A stretch of 64,000 bases of DNA from Niveispirillum sp943371025 (GCA_943371025.1 CALRTC020000031.1:11839-75838); one strand, 5' to 3'; counted from the stretch's first letter, positions 53,351 through 63,598 are shown. Program-made: numbers and translations. The notes: generated by a model not told the origin, from the letters alone.

Positions 53351-55537
53351 ATGTTCAGATTTTCATCGGAGGTTGGTGTGTTTTCCTCGTTGGCATCATT
53401 CCATGTGACGATTGGAGGCTATCAAATCGGCCTCGTAGTGATTTTTGTTCTCGTTTTGTCTGGCATATTCCTATTCTTTTATGTTGTTCCAGCCATCAGG
53501 TCCCTTCTCGATCTTTACAGACTTTCGTCACGCATCAATGCAACCAAGGACAAGTCCGAACCGCCTACCAAAGAATCAATATCGGTCATCTTTCGACCGT
53601 TCTCCGATTTCAGCCATCGCTGGGTCGAGTATGCGGAAACCCTGCATGAACAATTCAGCTACCCAGACGGCGAAAAGAAGTTGTTCCGCGTGCGCGCAAC
53701 AGTTCCAGCGGAGGTCTATTTCAACGCTGCCGCCGTCATTGATGGCCGAACACATGCAGAATTTTTCCGCCATTTGCCCGGCATCCTGACGGGCGTTGGG
53801 ATCATCGGCACCTTTATCGGCCTGATCTCCGGCTTGCAAGAATTCAATTTGAAGCTGGATGACCCGGCGATGCTGACGGCGGCGCTGGACAAGCTGATCT
53901 ACAGCGTCAAGGAAGCCTTCTTCGCGTCAGCCATCGCCATCATTGCCGCGATGGTCGTGACCTTCATCGAAAAGTTCCTCGTCAACTGGAACCATAACCG
54001 CCTGGACAAGCTGGTCCAGGCCATCGACGGGCTGTATGAAGCCGGGGCCGGTGAGGAATATCTGGCGGAGCTGGTGCGGTCGTCGGCGGAAGGGGCGACC
54101 CAATCCAGACAGTTGAAAGACAGCCTTGTCGAGGATCTGAAGCATCTTCTGACCGAATTGACGGAACGGCAGGTGCAGGCCACGCATCAGGCCAGCGCCG
54201 CCATGGCCAGCCAGATCGGGGACAGCATCGCCGGCAGCCTTCAGGCCCCGTTGGACAAGATCGCCAATGTCGTTGAGGTGGCCAGCGGCAAACAGGGCGA
54301 CGCCGTCCATGGCATGCTTGAGGATCTTATGACGGCTTTCATGGCAAAGCTGGAAGACACGATGGGGGGCCAGATGAAGGGGCTGGCCGCCATGCTGACC
54401 GAAAGTGCCGGATCGATGCGGGAGATGCAGGCCGGCTTTGGTCGCCTGGTCAGTGAACTGTCACAGGCCGGCGACAATGCCAGCCGCAGCATGTCCGACC
54501 AGCTGGGCACCATGATGGCAGAAGCCGAAGCACGGCAGGCCCGCATGGCCGAAGCCCTTGACCGCGCCGTCGCCACGATGCAGGGCCAGATCAGCGGCGG
54601 CCAGGAGGAGATGCAACAGCGCCTAGGCGACGCCATCGCCGGGATCAAGGACGCCGTAGGCCAGATGATGGCCGACATGGCCGAACAGCGTCGCCATCTT
54701 GCCGCCAGCGACGATGAGGAGGCCCAGCGCCTTCGAGAGGCGATGACATCCCTTCTGGACGAGGTGCGAAGCGCCAGCCAGCAGACCGCCAACCGCTATG
54801 GTGATGAACTGTCCGCCACCCTGGCCAAGGTGCAGGGTGCCCTGGATGCGACGCTGGGCAACCTGTCGGACAGCCAGCGCGCCAATGATGAACGCAGCCA
54901 GCAGCTTCTGGAGACATTGGAGGCGCGGCTGACGGTTCTGATCGACAGCAGCAAGGGGGCCGCCGACAGCCTGCGTGAGAATATCGGTCGCCTGAACCAG
55001 ACTTCCATGGAAGCCATCAACGGCATGAACCGGGGGGCCGAGACCATGCGCCGGGCGGCGGAAGGCTTTACGACGGCTGGTGATACCGTCACCGGCGCCG
55101 TCGCCAAGGGCGGTGAGCTGTTTGAGCGGGTGTCGACGGTGGCCAAGGGCCTGGAAGCGACCGCTGGCACCATGCGCGACACCGTCGCCGCCTATGCCCA
55201 GACCCGTGGCAGCCTGGAAGCCATGGCAGAAACCCTGCGCAACACGGTGCAGGAAGCCGATCAGCGGGCCGGATTGAGCCGGACCCTGGTCACCGACATG
55301 GAACGGCTGGTCACCAGGTTCGGCGAAAGCCAGACCCAGGCCCGCGAATATCTGGACGAGATCACCAGCGTGCTGAGCAAGGCCTTTGATGATTTCGGCA
55401 GTTCCATGACCAGGAGCCTGGACAGGAACCGCGGCGAGTTCGACGCCTCCCTTTCCAAAGCGGTCGGGATGCTGGACAGCGAGATTCAAGAACTGACGGA
55501 TGTGCTGGAGAACTTCCGCGTCCGGGTGTCCGGCTGA
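53351..55537 (+). CDS. zorA: Zorya system ZorA, MotA/ExbB-like proton-channel protein
   Basis: 728 residues. An N-terminal membrane helix (about 25-50) and MotA/TolQ-type helices (LPGILTGVGIIGTFIGLISG, about 144-163; FASAIAIIAAMVVTFIEKFL, about 192-211) precede a very long Ala/Gln-rich helical tail (about 240-728). In Zorya the tail forms a cytoplasmic tube that couples phage-sensed motor rotation to effectors. The ATG at 53351 gives the expected membrane start. It is followed by zorB after 9 bases. Confidence 0.92.
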   Translation: MFRFSSEVGVFSSLASFHVTIGGYQIGLVVIFVLVLSGIFLFFYVVPAIRSLLDLYRLSSRINATKDKSEPPTKESISVIFRPFSDFSHRWVEYAETLHEQFSYPDGEKKLFRVRATVPAEVYFNAAAVIDGRTHAEFFRHLPGILTGVGIIGTFIGLISGLQEFNLKLDDPAMLTAALDKLIYSVKEAFFASAIAIIAAMVVTFIEKFLVNWNHNRLDKLVQAIDGLYEAGAGEEYLAELVRSSAEGATQSRQLKDSLVEDLKHLLTELTERQVQATHQASAAMASQIGDSIAGSLQAPLDKIANVVEVASGKQGDAVHGMLEDLMTAFMAKLEDTMGGQMKGLAAMLTESAGSMREMQAGFGRLVSELSQAGDNASRSMSDQLGTMMAEAEARQARMAEALDRAVATMQGQISGGQEEMQQRLGDAIAGIKDAVGQMMADMAEQRRHLAASDDEEAQRLREAMTSLLDEVRSASQQTANRYGDELSATLAKVQGALDATLGNLSDSQRANDERSQQLLETLEARLTVLIDSSKGAADSLRENIGRLNQTSMEAINGMNRGAETMRRAAEGFTTAGDTVTGAVAKGGELFERVSTVAKGLEATAGTMRDTVAAYAQTRGSLEAMAETLRNTVQEADQRAGLSRTLVTDMERLVTRFGESQTQAREYLDEITSVLSKAFDDFGSSMTRSLDRNRGEFDASLSKAVGMLDSEIQELTDVLENFRVRVSG

Positions 55538-55546
55538 TAGGGAGGG

Positions 55547-56260
55547 ATGGTGATGCTGGGTCGGATCGTTCTTTCCAAAGGGTCCAAGGATGAAGCCGAA
55601 AAGCCGTTCTGGATCAGCTTTTCAGACCTGATGACGGCCTTGATGGTTTTGTTCCTGGTAGTGATGGCCATCTCGCTTCTGTCGGTGACACAGAAACTGC
55701 GCGATGTGCAGATGGAAGAGGCCGAACGTGCCGACGCCATCGACCGGATCGTCAGCTCATTGCAGGAAGCGGCGGCGAAACATGGCGATGTTTCGGTCAC
55801 CGGTAGCCGCGACCGCGTGGTGATCGAGTTCGGCGAGGCCGCGCGGTTTGCCAGCAATGACCACCGGATCGGCACGCCGGGCGCGGAACGACTGCGGCGG
55901 TTCGCGCCGGAAATCCTGGCCATGGCGGAGAGCGAGGATGGCCGCCGCTGGTTCAAGCGCGTGGTAGTGGAAGGCTTTACCGATCCGCGCGGCACCTATC
56001 TGCATAACCTGCATCTGAGCCTGATGCGGGCGGAAAGCGTGGTCTGCAACCTGCTGGCCCCCGGCGGGGCGGAACTGACCGACGCGCAAAAACAGGCGGT
56101 ACGGCGGCTGTTCCTAGTGGGCGGCTTCTCCTCCAACTCCACCCGCACCACGGACGAGGAAAGCCGGCGGGTTGAATTGCGGCTGGATTTCCGGACGGTC
56201 CGGGAGAAGCCGGAGGCACCGGCACTGCTGGATGTTCCATTGGGGCAATGCCGGATCTGA
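55547..56260 (+). CDS. zorB: Zorya system ZorB, MotB/OmpA-like stator protein
   Basis: 237 residues. One membrane helix (about 22-47) carries the proton-conducting Asp27 in ISFSDLMTALMVLFLVVM. The OmpA/MotB peptidoglycan-binding domain follows (FKRVVVEGFTDPRGTYLHNL, LSLMRAESVVCNLL, SRRVELRLDFR). It forms the ZorAB ion-driven motor. The ATG at 55547 is used; ATG 55553 is also possible. Confidence 0.93.
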   Translation: MVMLGRIVLSKGSKDEAEKPFWISFSDLMTALMVLFLVVMAISLLSVTQKLRDVQMEEAERADAIDRIVSSLQEAAAKHGDVSVTGSRDRVVIEFGEAARFASNDHRIGTPGAERLRRFAPEILAMAESEDGRRWFKRVVVEGFTDPRGTYLHNLHLSLMRAESVVCNLLAPGGAELTDAQKQAVRRLFLVGGFSSNSTRTTDEESRRVELRLDFRTVREKPEAPALLDVPLGQCRI

Positions 56261-56264
56261 TGCC

Positions 56265-57899
56265 ATGACCATCGACGCGTTGAAACGCCATCTGGAACAA
56301 TCGCTGAGCCGGTTACAGCAGAACCCACCCCGCCTGGGCCGAGCGGAGCAGATGGCAGCCGCTGCCGAACGGATGCTGCGCGGACAATCATCGGACCAGC
56401 AGCAACAGGCCAGGGCCAACAAGGTGCTGCATGCCCTGACGGCCTTTCTTGACCAGGGGGCGGTGGCAGGCGCACTGCGGCATCTATGCTGGGGCCTGAC
56501 AGAGCCGTTGCCAACCGGGGCGTTGCTAACGCAACCACAATGCAAGGCCCTGCTGACAGAGGTGGAGCGGGCACTGGCGGGCGGCAGCCTGACGGCCAGC
56601 GCCTGGCGTGGATTGCTGCAAGGCTATTTCACGGCGGACCCCGCCATCATTGATGGGGCCGGGCGGGAGAACTGGCTGACCCTGCGCCGGTTTCTGGCCC
56701 GCAGCCTGCCCGCCCTTCAGCAGCGGATGAAGGCCACCCCGGTATGGCTGGCCACGATCCTGGAGCATGCGGGGGTGCTGTCGGACAATCCCTGTGCGGG
56801 CTATGCGACCGCATTGCTGTCGGGTGACCGGTCGGGTCTGGAGCAGTTGCGGGACGATCTGGGCATTCCGCCACAAAGCTGGTTCTGGCGGGAAACGGTC
56901 CTGGCGCAGGTTCGCGCCGCCTGTGCCATGCCGGACGGCCATTTCCGCGCCAATCTGCCAGTCGTTCTGGGCGCGCTGAAGGACTATCCCTTGCTGGTCA
57001 ATGAAGGGCTGAAACTGCTGCTGCCACGCTATCACGCGGCAGCAGCGGATAGCCGGCATGAAGGTCTGTGCGAGCTGGCGGTAGCGCATTGGGGCAGCCC
57101 CAATATCTTCGCCCAGGCGAAATGGGCACAGGTGTCGCCCGATGTGAAAAAGATGGTGCAGGTCTGGCTGGCCTTTCAGGACCTTCAGACCTTCTTCGAG
57201 ATTTTACAGGCGGACAAATCCGTTGATAGAAGGCGGTTCGAGTTCTGGCTGCGCTATCATCGGCAGATGGATTATGTCCGCATCGCGCTTGGCTCACAGG
57301 CTTGGCATTCAAACGATACCGACCTGCGCGAATTGCGCAATAAAGGCCGTGACCGCGTCTGTCGTCTGGATGGCGGCGCCAGCAATCTGAACGCCATCAT
57401 CATGAAGATCGGAGACTTTCTGCTGGTGGAATTCAGCCATACCGGCAATGCTGCCTATGGGTATCCACAGGTTTCACCTCCCTTTCCGCTCAACAAAGAC
57501 AGCGTTCGGCTGTTCAACTTGAAAAATGTTGCAAAATCTGTCTTCCAAGAATCGCACAACGGGGCATGGGAGGATAAGTTTGACCGTATCCTTTCAACCG
57601 AACTGCGGATTCACGCGGACAGCCGGCAGCAGCCCAAGCGATCCCCAACCAGCCCCCCGTTACCGCCCCCACCCTTTATCTACCGGCCTCCCACACCCAC
57701 GCCCCCGCCGGCCAAACCGACGCTTGATATGGCATGGCTGCGGGATGAGTGTCGGCGGCGGTCAGTCGGGCTCAATGATCATCGGGACAAAAAGGGGGCG
57801 CTGTGGGTCCGGCACAAGGAACAGTCCGATGCATTTGGCCGTGAACTGGACGCCCGGGGCTTCAAGTTCTCTTCCGGTAATGGTTGGTGGCTGAAATGA
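56265..57899 (+). CDS. zorC: Zorya system ZorC, EH-signature protein
   Basis: 544 residues. The EH-signature domain occupies the middle and C-terminal part (VWLAFQDLQTFFEILQADKS, RRFEFWLRYHRQMDYVRIAL, FLLVEFSHTGNAAYGYP). A Pro-rich linker (about 455-485) is followed by a small C-terminal domain with FGRELDARGFKFSSGNGWW. ZorC is a DNA-binding partner of type I Zorya. It starts 4 bases after zorB and overlaps zorD (ATGA). Confidence 0.88.
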   Translation: MTIDALKRHLEQSLSRLQQNPPRLGRAEQMAAAAERMLRGQSSDQQQQARANKVLHALTAFLDQGAVAGALRHLCWGLTEPLPTGALLTQPQCKALLTEVERALAGGSLTASAWRGLLQGYFTADPAIIDGAGRENWLTLRRFLARSLPALQQRMKATPVWLATILEHAGVLSDNPCAGYATALLSGDRSGLEQLRDDLGIPPQSWFWRETVLAQVRAACAMPDGHFRANLPVVLGALKDYPLLVNEGLKLLLPRYHAAAADSRHEGLCELAVAHWGSPNIFAQAKWAQVSPDVKKMVQVWLAFQDLQTFFEILQADKSVDRRRFEFWLRYHRQMDYVRIALGSQAWHSNDTDLRELRNKGRDRVCRLDGGASNLNAIIMKIGDFLLVEFSHTGNAAYGYPQVSPPFPLNKDSVRLFNLKNVAKSVFQESHNGAWEDKFDRILSTELRIHADSRQQPKRSPTSPPLPPPPFIYRPPTPTPPPAKPTLDMAWLRDECRRRSVGLNDHRDKKGALWVRHKEQSDAFGRELDARGFKFSSGNGWWLK

Positions 57900-60800
57900 G
57901 CCTGTTTGACCGCTTGCGCGGGCGTCGCCCCACCCAACCGCCCACCGCCGCCCTGTCGCGGACATTTGAAGAGGCGGGCATCTGTTTTCGCCCCACCGGT
58001 GCCAAGTCGGGACAGGCCGCCGTCGACTGGCTGGCCGATCCAGCCCCGTTCGACGATTGGGAACTAGCCTGCTATTTGGCGCAACTGCATCAGGAAGGCT
58101 GGGGCCCTGACCTGGATGACACCTTCATCCTGCCCTGGGATCAGCTCTACACTTTATGTGAGCAGGAGGAACACAGGGACAGTATCGGCCTTTTGCGCCT
58201 GCCGCCGCCCATTCCTTACACCGCCAGCCTGGAGGCGACGGGCAGCTTCACCGATACCCGCTTCGCCATCCATCTCTGCTGGGTGGACCAGCAGGCGCGG
58301 GTGATGACGGGCGTGACCCGGATCGGCGGCATCATGCGCCAAACCGATGACAACCGGCTTTTGTCCCGGCCCGCTTGGCAACTGGCTGAGCAGGTCAAAC
58401 AGTTTGCCCAGCGGCAGGACAGGTCCGGGGCCGCCAATCGGCAGGCCTGGGCCAAGATGCGCGCCCTGGCCGTGAAGGCCGGAGCCAGAATGGATGATTT
58501 CCTGCGCCGATCGGTGGTCATCAGCCTCGACAAGCTGGACCTGAACATGAATCTGGTGTCGGTGGACGGCACGCCCGTTGTGGAGCTGCGCCCTGGTGCG
58601 GCCGACATTCCCATGGCCCCCTGGCTGAAGGTATTTGATCAGTACAGACAGGTGCAGGACCAATATGACCTGATTTTGGATGATGGCACGGTCATGCGCA
58701 TCATCCCGGATGAACCGGTGAAGCAGGTGCTGCGCGAAATCCGCGACATGCCGGGACGTCGGGTGGCCGGCCAACGGGCCAAGACCTTTCTACGCAACCC
58801 CTACGCCGTTCTGGGGCCAGCGATGGAAGGGGTCGTGCCACCCGCCCGGTTTGAGGAACTGCGCCGCGCAGCGGGCATTCATTTCAACAGCTTCAGCATT
58901 CACCCGCGTCGCGAGCCGGATGGCCGGGTCCGACAGGTCGATATCCGGATTTCGCCCGATGATGAAGCGGTGACGCCGCTCCCTCCCCTTGTCCTGACGG
59001 GCAAGCAAGATGTCGCGCGCTTCGCCAACCAGTTGGCACAGGCTCACAGCCGGGATGCCCCCTGCCTGACCTTCGACGGTCAGGAGCTTGACCTTCGCGG
59101 GGATGTTTGGCAGCAGCTGGCGACGCTGTCCGCCCTCATCGCCGACCGCTGGTCATCCCGGCAGCCGGTGCCCAGTCTGGTAGAGATCCTTGATCTTTCC
59201 CGCTATTCGGCACGCGTAACCGGCTTTGACATCTATCGTCCCGTCTATTCCCCTTACATCCAGAAAACGGAGAAGGGAGAGGGCTGGTTGCCGGACAGCA
59301 TCCAGCCGGTGATCGCCTGCCACCCGCCCGGTGCCGATGCGCCGGTGCATTTCACCGTGGAGACCGAACAGCTCAAGGAACTGTCCAGCAAAGTGCAGAA
59401 CGCGCAGGCCAGCGGACAGAGCATGATCCAGATGGAGGGCTGGCCGGGACCTGTTTCGGTGTCAGAAGCGTTAGGCATTCTACAGGCCTATCAGCCTTTG
59501 CTGGCCTCGTCTCAAGCGCCGATGGAACCCCAGAGCTCCGGGGGTGGCATGGCCGAGGAGATGGCCGAGTTTGACCATGGACCGGCGGCGGGGGTCATTG
59601 GAGAGGAGCCAGGGTCGCCGATCCAGCTGACCATAGCCGAGAATATTGAACGGGACGATTACGCGGAAAAGCGCGGCGAGCTTCTGGCCTTTGATGAGGG
59701 GACGGCACCGTCCTTGCCCACGGCCTTGGCCGCGCAAGTCCGCCTGTTACCGCATCAGGTCAGCGGTATCGCTTGGCTGCAGAACCTGTGGCGTCACCCG
59801 GCCCATGCCCGAGGGTGCGTGTTCGCGGATGATATGGGCTTGGGCAAGACGCTGCAATTGCTGACCTTCATCCATTGGTATCTTGAAAGCGACCCGGATG
59901 CAGCACCGGTTCTGGTGGTGGCCCCCGTCAGTCTTCTGGAGAATTGGCAGAACGAAATCCGCAAGTTTTTCAAGGCTGGCGCGGCGCGGACGCTGACCCT
60001 CTATGGCAAGGACCTGGACAGGGTGCGGGTTCCGGTCAGCACGTTAACGGAGGAATACCGCGCCGCCGGTGTCGGCAAGCTGCTAAGCGACGGGTGGCGC
60101 GGTACGGCGCAGATCGTACTGACCACCTATGAAACCCTGCGCGACCAGGAATTGTCCCTGGCCCGCGAACGCTGGAGCATCATGGTCTGTGACGAGGCGC
60201 AGAAGATCAAAACGCCCAACGCCCTGGTCACCCGTGCTGCAAAGAAACAAAATGTCCGCTTCCGGATCGCCTGTACCGGCACGCCGGTTGAAAACTCTCT
60301 GACCGATCTTTGGTGCCTTTTCGACTTCATTCAGCCGGGATTGCTGCTCCCCTTGAATGCCTTTGCCTGCCGCTATGTGCGCCCCATCGAGGCCAAGACC
60401 GATGAACAGCACAACCGGGTAGAGGAACTGCGCGCACTGGTCACGCCACAGATATTGAGGCGGACCAAGGCCGATGTCGCCCAATTGCCCCCCAAACATC
60501 AGGAAACCTGCGAACTGCCCATATCGTCCCGGCAGCGGCATCTTTATGCTGAGGCCGTGAATAGCCTAGCCAGCCGACGGGCAACACAGGAAGCAGGAAA
60601 GGGGGGCAATGTTGGCAACATAATTCTCTCGCTGCTGCATGACATCCGGATGATTTGCGCCCATCCGCATCATTCCAAGTTCACCAACCCGGGCGGCACG
60701 CCTCCGCAGGCCGAACGATTAGATTCACCAAAGCTGGATTGGTTGCACCGCTATCTGGACCAGGTTCGGACCAAGGGCGAAAAGGCCATTGTCTTCACCG

Positions 60801-61696
60801 AGTTCCGCGACATTCAGCGCCAGCTGCAACGAACCCTATCCCTGCAATTCGGCCTGTCGGTGCAGGTGATCAATGGTGACAACAAGGCGCAGACCGTGGG
60901 CGACAGCCTGTCACGTCAGCGGTTGATTGATAATTTCCAGGCCCGTTCAGGCTTCAACGTGATCATCCTGTCGACCACGGCAATCGGATTTGGCGTGAAC
61001 ATCCAAGCCGCCAACCATGTCATCCATTTCACCCGCCCCTGGAACCCCGCCAAGGAGGATCAGGCGACCGACCGCGCCTATCGCATCGGGCAGGAACGGG
61101 AAGTCCACGTCAAATACCCCACCATCACCTCGCCCGACTTCGTGACCTTTGAGGCAAAGCTGGCCAAACTGCTGGACGCCAAGCGGCAGTTGGCCGACGA
61201 TATCCTTAATGGATATGAAGATATCTCCTTTGCCGAGTTCTCCAATCTGGCAGGCCCGGACGGGACCGGAGTGATGCAGGACGGGCCGATTGACAGCCTG
61301 TTTGTACGGTCGATCGGGCCGGCCATGTTCGAACGGCTCTGCCTTCTGATCTGGAAAAGCCAGGGTTACAGCGTTTATTCAACCCCGAAATCCGGGGACG
61401 GCGGGGTGGATATCGTAGCGATCAAGGGGGATGTCGGTCACCTGATCCAATGCAAAACGACATCTACGGGAGCGGCCTTGGGCTGGGATGCCATCAAGGA
61501 GGTCGTTGGCGGCACAGCAGCCTACGAAAAGCGGCATTCGCATATCAAATTTACAAGAATAGCGGTAACAAATTCTTATTTCAATAAGAGCGCTAAAGAA
61601 CAAGCCGAACTCAATAGGGTTCAGATAATCGAGATACAGCGACTAATTGAAATTATAAACAAATATCAAATAACAAGATCTTCTATTAATCAATAA
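57896..61696 (+). CDS. zorD: Zorya system ZorD, SNF2-like helicase with Mrr-type nuclease
   Basis: 1266 residues. An N-terminal about 600 residues lead into an SNF2 ATPase (FADDMGLGKTLQLLTFIHWY, MVCDEAQKIKTPNALVT, ACTGTPVENSLTDLW; helicase C-part IVFTEFRDIQRQL and QATDRAYRIGQEREVHV). The last about 130 residues form an Mrr-like PD-(D/E)XK nuclease (GDGGVDIVAIKGDVGHLIQC followed by Lys). In Zorya, ZorD degrades phage DNA once activated. The final about 45 codons are AT-rich, unlike the rest. The ATGA overlap with zorC supports the start. Confidence 0.93.
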   Translation: MSLFDRLRGRRPTQPPTAALSRTFEEAGICFRPTGAKSGQAAVDWLADPAPFDDWELACYLAQLHQEGWGPDLDDTFILPWDQLYTLCEQEEHRDSIGLLRLPPPIPYTASLEATGSFTDTRFAIHLCWVDQQARVMTGVTRIGGIMRQTDDNRLLSRPAWQLAEQVKQFAQRQDRSGAANRQAWAKMRALAVKAGARMDDFLRRSVVISLDKLDLNMNLVSVDGTPVVELRPGAADIPMAPWLKVFDQYRQVQDQYDLILDDGTVMRIIPDEPVKQVLREIRDMPGRRVAGQRAKTFLRNPYAVLGPAMEGVVPPARFEELRRAAGIHFNSFSIHPRREPDGRVRQVDIRISPDDEAVTPLPPLVLTGKQDVARFANQLAQAHSRDAPCLTFDGQELDLRGDVWQQLATLSALIADRWSSRQPVPSLVEILDLSRYSARVTGFDIYRPVYSPYIQKTEKGEGWLPDSIQPVIACHPPGADAPVHFTVETEQLKELSSKVQNAQASGQSMIQMEGWPGPVSVSEALGILQAYQPLLASSQAPMEPQSSGGGMAEEMAEFDHGPAAGVIGEEPGSPIQLTIAENIERDDYAEKRGELLAFDEGTAPSLPTALAAQVRLLPHQVSGIAWLQNLWRHPAHARGCVFADDMGLGKTLQLLTFIHWYLESDPDAAPVLVVAPVSLLENWQNEIRKFFKAGAARTLTLYGKDLDRVRVPVSTLTEEYRAAGVGKLLSDGWRGTAQIVLTTYETLRDQELSLARERWSIMVCDEAQKIKTPNALVTRAAKKQNVRFRIACTGTPVENSLTDLWCLFDFIQPGLLLPLNAFACRYVRPIEAKTDEQHNRVEELRALVTPQILRRTKADVAQLPPKHQETCELPISSRQRHLYAEAVNSLASRRATQEAGKGGNVGNIILSLLHDIRMICAHPHHSKFTNPGGTPPQAERLDSPKLDWLHRYLDQVRTKGEKAIVFTEFRDIQRQLQRTLSLQFGLSVQVINGDNKAQTVGDSLSRQRLIDNFQARSGFNVIILSTTAIGFGVNIQAANHVIHFTRPWNPAKEDQATDRAYRIGQEREVHVKYPTITSPDFVTFEAKLAKLLDAKRQLADDILNGYEDISFAEFSNLAGPDGTGVMQDGPIDSLFVRSIGPAMFERLCLLIWKSQGYSVYSTPKSGDGGVDIVAIKGDVGHLIQCKTTSTGAALGWDAIKEVVGGTAAYEKRHSHIKFTRIAVTNSYFNKSAKEQAELNRVQIIEIQRLIEIINKYQITRSSINQ

Positions 61697-61862
61697 TTTG
61701 AAATGTGCCGATCTTATATATTGCCATTATTTACGCCATAATCACCTGCGCTTTCTACAATGACCACCATCTTGCATTACAACATGTCGGCAAAGTGCAC
61801 CGCGGAGTGATTGCAGATGATGGGTTAAAATCTTCAATGCCACCAACATCTTATCAGTGCGC

Positions 61863-61985
61863 CGGCCTAACCCAAGGGCACCTTATCAAGAAGATCGCGT
61901 TCTAGACCAGATCGCCGTCAATGTCACCGGCTTGTTCGTCGCCACGCAAGAGGTGGTGGGCCATACGACTGTCAATCAGCATTGA
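61863..61985 (+). pseudogene. Fragment of a short-chain dehydrogenase gene
   Basis: A plus-strand frame reads PYQEDRVLDQIAVNVTGLFV then ATQEVVGHT and a stop at 61983-61985. That is the shape of the VNVxGxFxxTQ block of SDR enzymes. There is no start or Rossmann motif before it, and the IS66 end follows 6 bases later. It may be a chromosomal gene cut by island and IS insertion. The match is short. Confidence 0.33.
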
Positions 61986-62014
61986 ATTTTGGTAAGCATC
62001 CGGTGTAGGCCCAA

Positions 62015-63598
62015 TCAGGTTTTTGCCTTCCAGTTCCATGGCAGGAGTTCTGCGATTGCCTTTGCGGGATGGTCGTGGATGCGGGCGAGGGTGTCGGCGA
62101 TCCATGCTTGGGGATCGACGTCGTTGAGCTTTGCGGTTTCGAGGAGGGTGTAGATGGCGGCGGCCCTGTCGCCACCGGCATCGGAACCGCAGAAGGTCCA
62201 ATTTCGGCGTCCGACGGCGATGCCGCGCAGGGCGCGTTCGGCGGCATTGTTCGACATGCAGATGCGCCCGTCCTCCAGGAACCGGGTCATGGCGCCCCAC
62301 CGGTTCAGGGCATAGTCCATGGCCTTGGCAGGATCCGACTTGGGCGACAGGCGGGCTCGGGCTTGGCGCAGCCATTGCTCCAGATCGTCGATCAGGGGGC
62401 GGCTTTTCTCCTGGCGGATTTCGGCGCGTTCCAGGATGGCGTGGCCGTTGATGGTGCGCTCGATGGTGAACAACGCGTCGATGCGCTTCACGGCTTCGGC
62501 CGCCAGGGGTGACTTGCCATCCTTGGCCAGATCAAAGAACCGGCGGCGGACATGGCTCCAGCATCCGGCCTCCTGGAGGGGGCCGGGCTTGCGGGCGGGG
62601 TCGTAAAGGCCGGCATAACCGCTATAGGCATCGGCCTGGAATATCCCGGCCCAGCCGGTCAGGTGCCGCTGCGGATGCTCGCCGGCACGGGTGCGGGCAT
62701 AATGGTACAGGGCAGCCGGCGGATCGCTGCCACCGAATGGCCGGTCATCCCGCACATACACCCATAGTCGGCCTGTGGCGGCCTTTCCCTTAGCCAGAAC
62801 CGGCACCGGCGTATCATCGCCATGGAGACGATCAGCATCCAGAACATGGGAGCGTACCGCCGCCACCAGCGGGGCCAGGGTTGCCGCCGCCGCGCCGACC
62901 CAGTCGGCCAGGGTGGAGACGTCCAGATCGATCCCTTCACGGGCATAGGCGGCACTCTGCCGGTGCAGCGGCAGATGCTGAGCATATTTCCCGGCCAGCA
63001 CCATGGCCAGCAGGTTCGGCCCGGCCCGCCCACGGCGGATTGGGTGGGAGGGGGCCGGCGTCTGGCTCACCGCCTCGCAGGACCGACAGGCGAACTTCTC
63101 CCGCACGTGCTGCACGACCTTCCAGCGGCGGGGCTCGCATTCCAGGCTTTCCAGCACATCCTCGCCGATCTTGCGCAAGGCGCTGCTGCCACAGCGGTCG
63201 CAGACACAAGGCCCCGGATGCACGACCCGCTCCCGTGGCAACGCCTCTGACAGTGGTCGCCGGGCCGGCTTGCGCGGCGTGCCAGCAAGGGTGGGGACGG
63301 AAATGGACGTGTTGAGTTCGCCGGCCACCTCATTCTCGGCGCTGGTTTCCTCCAACTCCTCCAGTTGCAGTTCCAACTGCTCCACCAGCAGCCGGCCCCG
63401 CTCGGAGGATTGGCCGTAAAGCTCCCGTCGGGCCCTGGCCAGAGCCAGGCGCAGCCGTTCGATCTCGATCGCCCGTTCGCCGGCCTGTTGGCGCGCCGCC
63501 GCCAATTCCCCCTGCAACGCTAGGATCAGCGCATGGGCCGCCGCCAGATCGGCGGGCAAGGTGTCGGCAGCTTGGGCGGGCGGATTGGGGCTGGACAT
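62015..63598 (-). CDS. tnpC: IS66 family transposase TnpC
   Basis: 527 residues with the full IS66 layout. An N-terminal helical/leucine-zipper region (about 20-85) contains ARARRELYGQSSERGRLLVE. A zinc-finger-like CDRCGS...CRSC follows (about 135-175). The DDE domain has DADRLHGDDTPVPV, GIFQADAYSGYAGLYD and NNAAERALRGIAVGRRNWTF, and the C-terminal helix IADTLARIHDHPAKAIAELL ends it. The start ATG is at 63598. No frameshift is seen, so it is probably active. Confidence 0.95.
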   Translation of the reverse strand: MSSPNPPAQAADTLPADLAAAHALILALQGELAAARQQAGERAIEIERLRLALARARRELYGQSSERGRLLVEQLELQLEELEETSAENEVAGELNTSISVPTLAGTPRKPARRPLSEALPRERVVHPGPCVCDRCGSSALRKIGEDVLESLECEPRRWKVVQHVREKFACRSCEAVSQTPAPSHPIRRGRAGPNLLAMVLAGKYAQHLPLHRQSAAYAREGIDLDVSTLADWVGAAAATLAPLVAAVRSHVLDADRLHGDDTPVPVLAKGKAATGRLWVYVRDDRPFGGSDPPAALYHYARTRAGEHPQRHLTGWAGIFQADAYSGYAGLYDPARKPGPLQEAGCWSHVRRRFFDLAKDGKSPLAAEAVKRIDALFTIERTINGHAILERAEIRQEKSRPLIDDLEQWLRQARARLSPKSDPAKAMDYALNRWGAMTRFLEDGRICMSNNAAERALRGIAVGRRNWTFCGSDAGGDRAAAIYTLLETAKLNDVDPQAWIADTLARIHDHPAKAIAELLPWNWKAKT

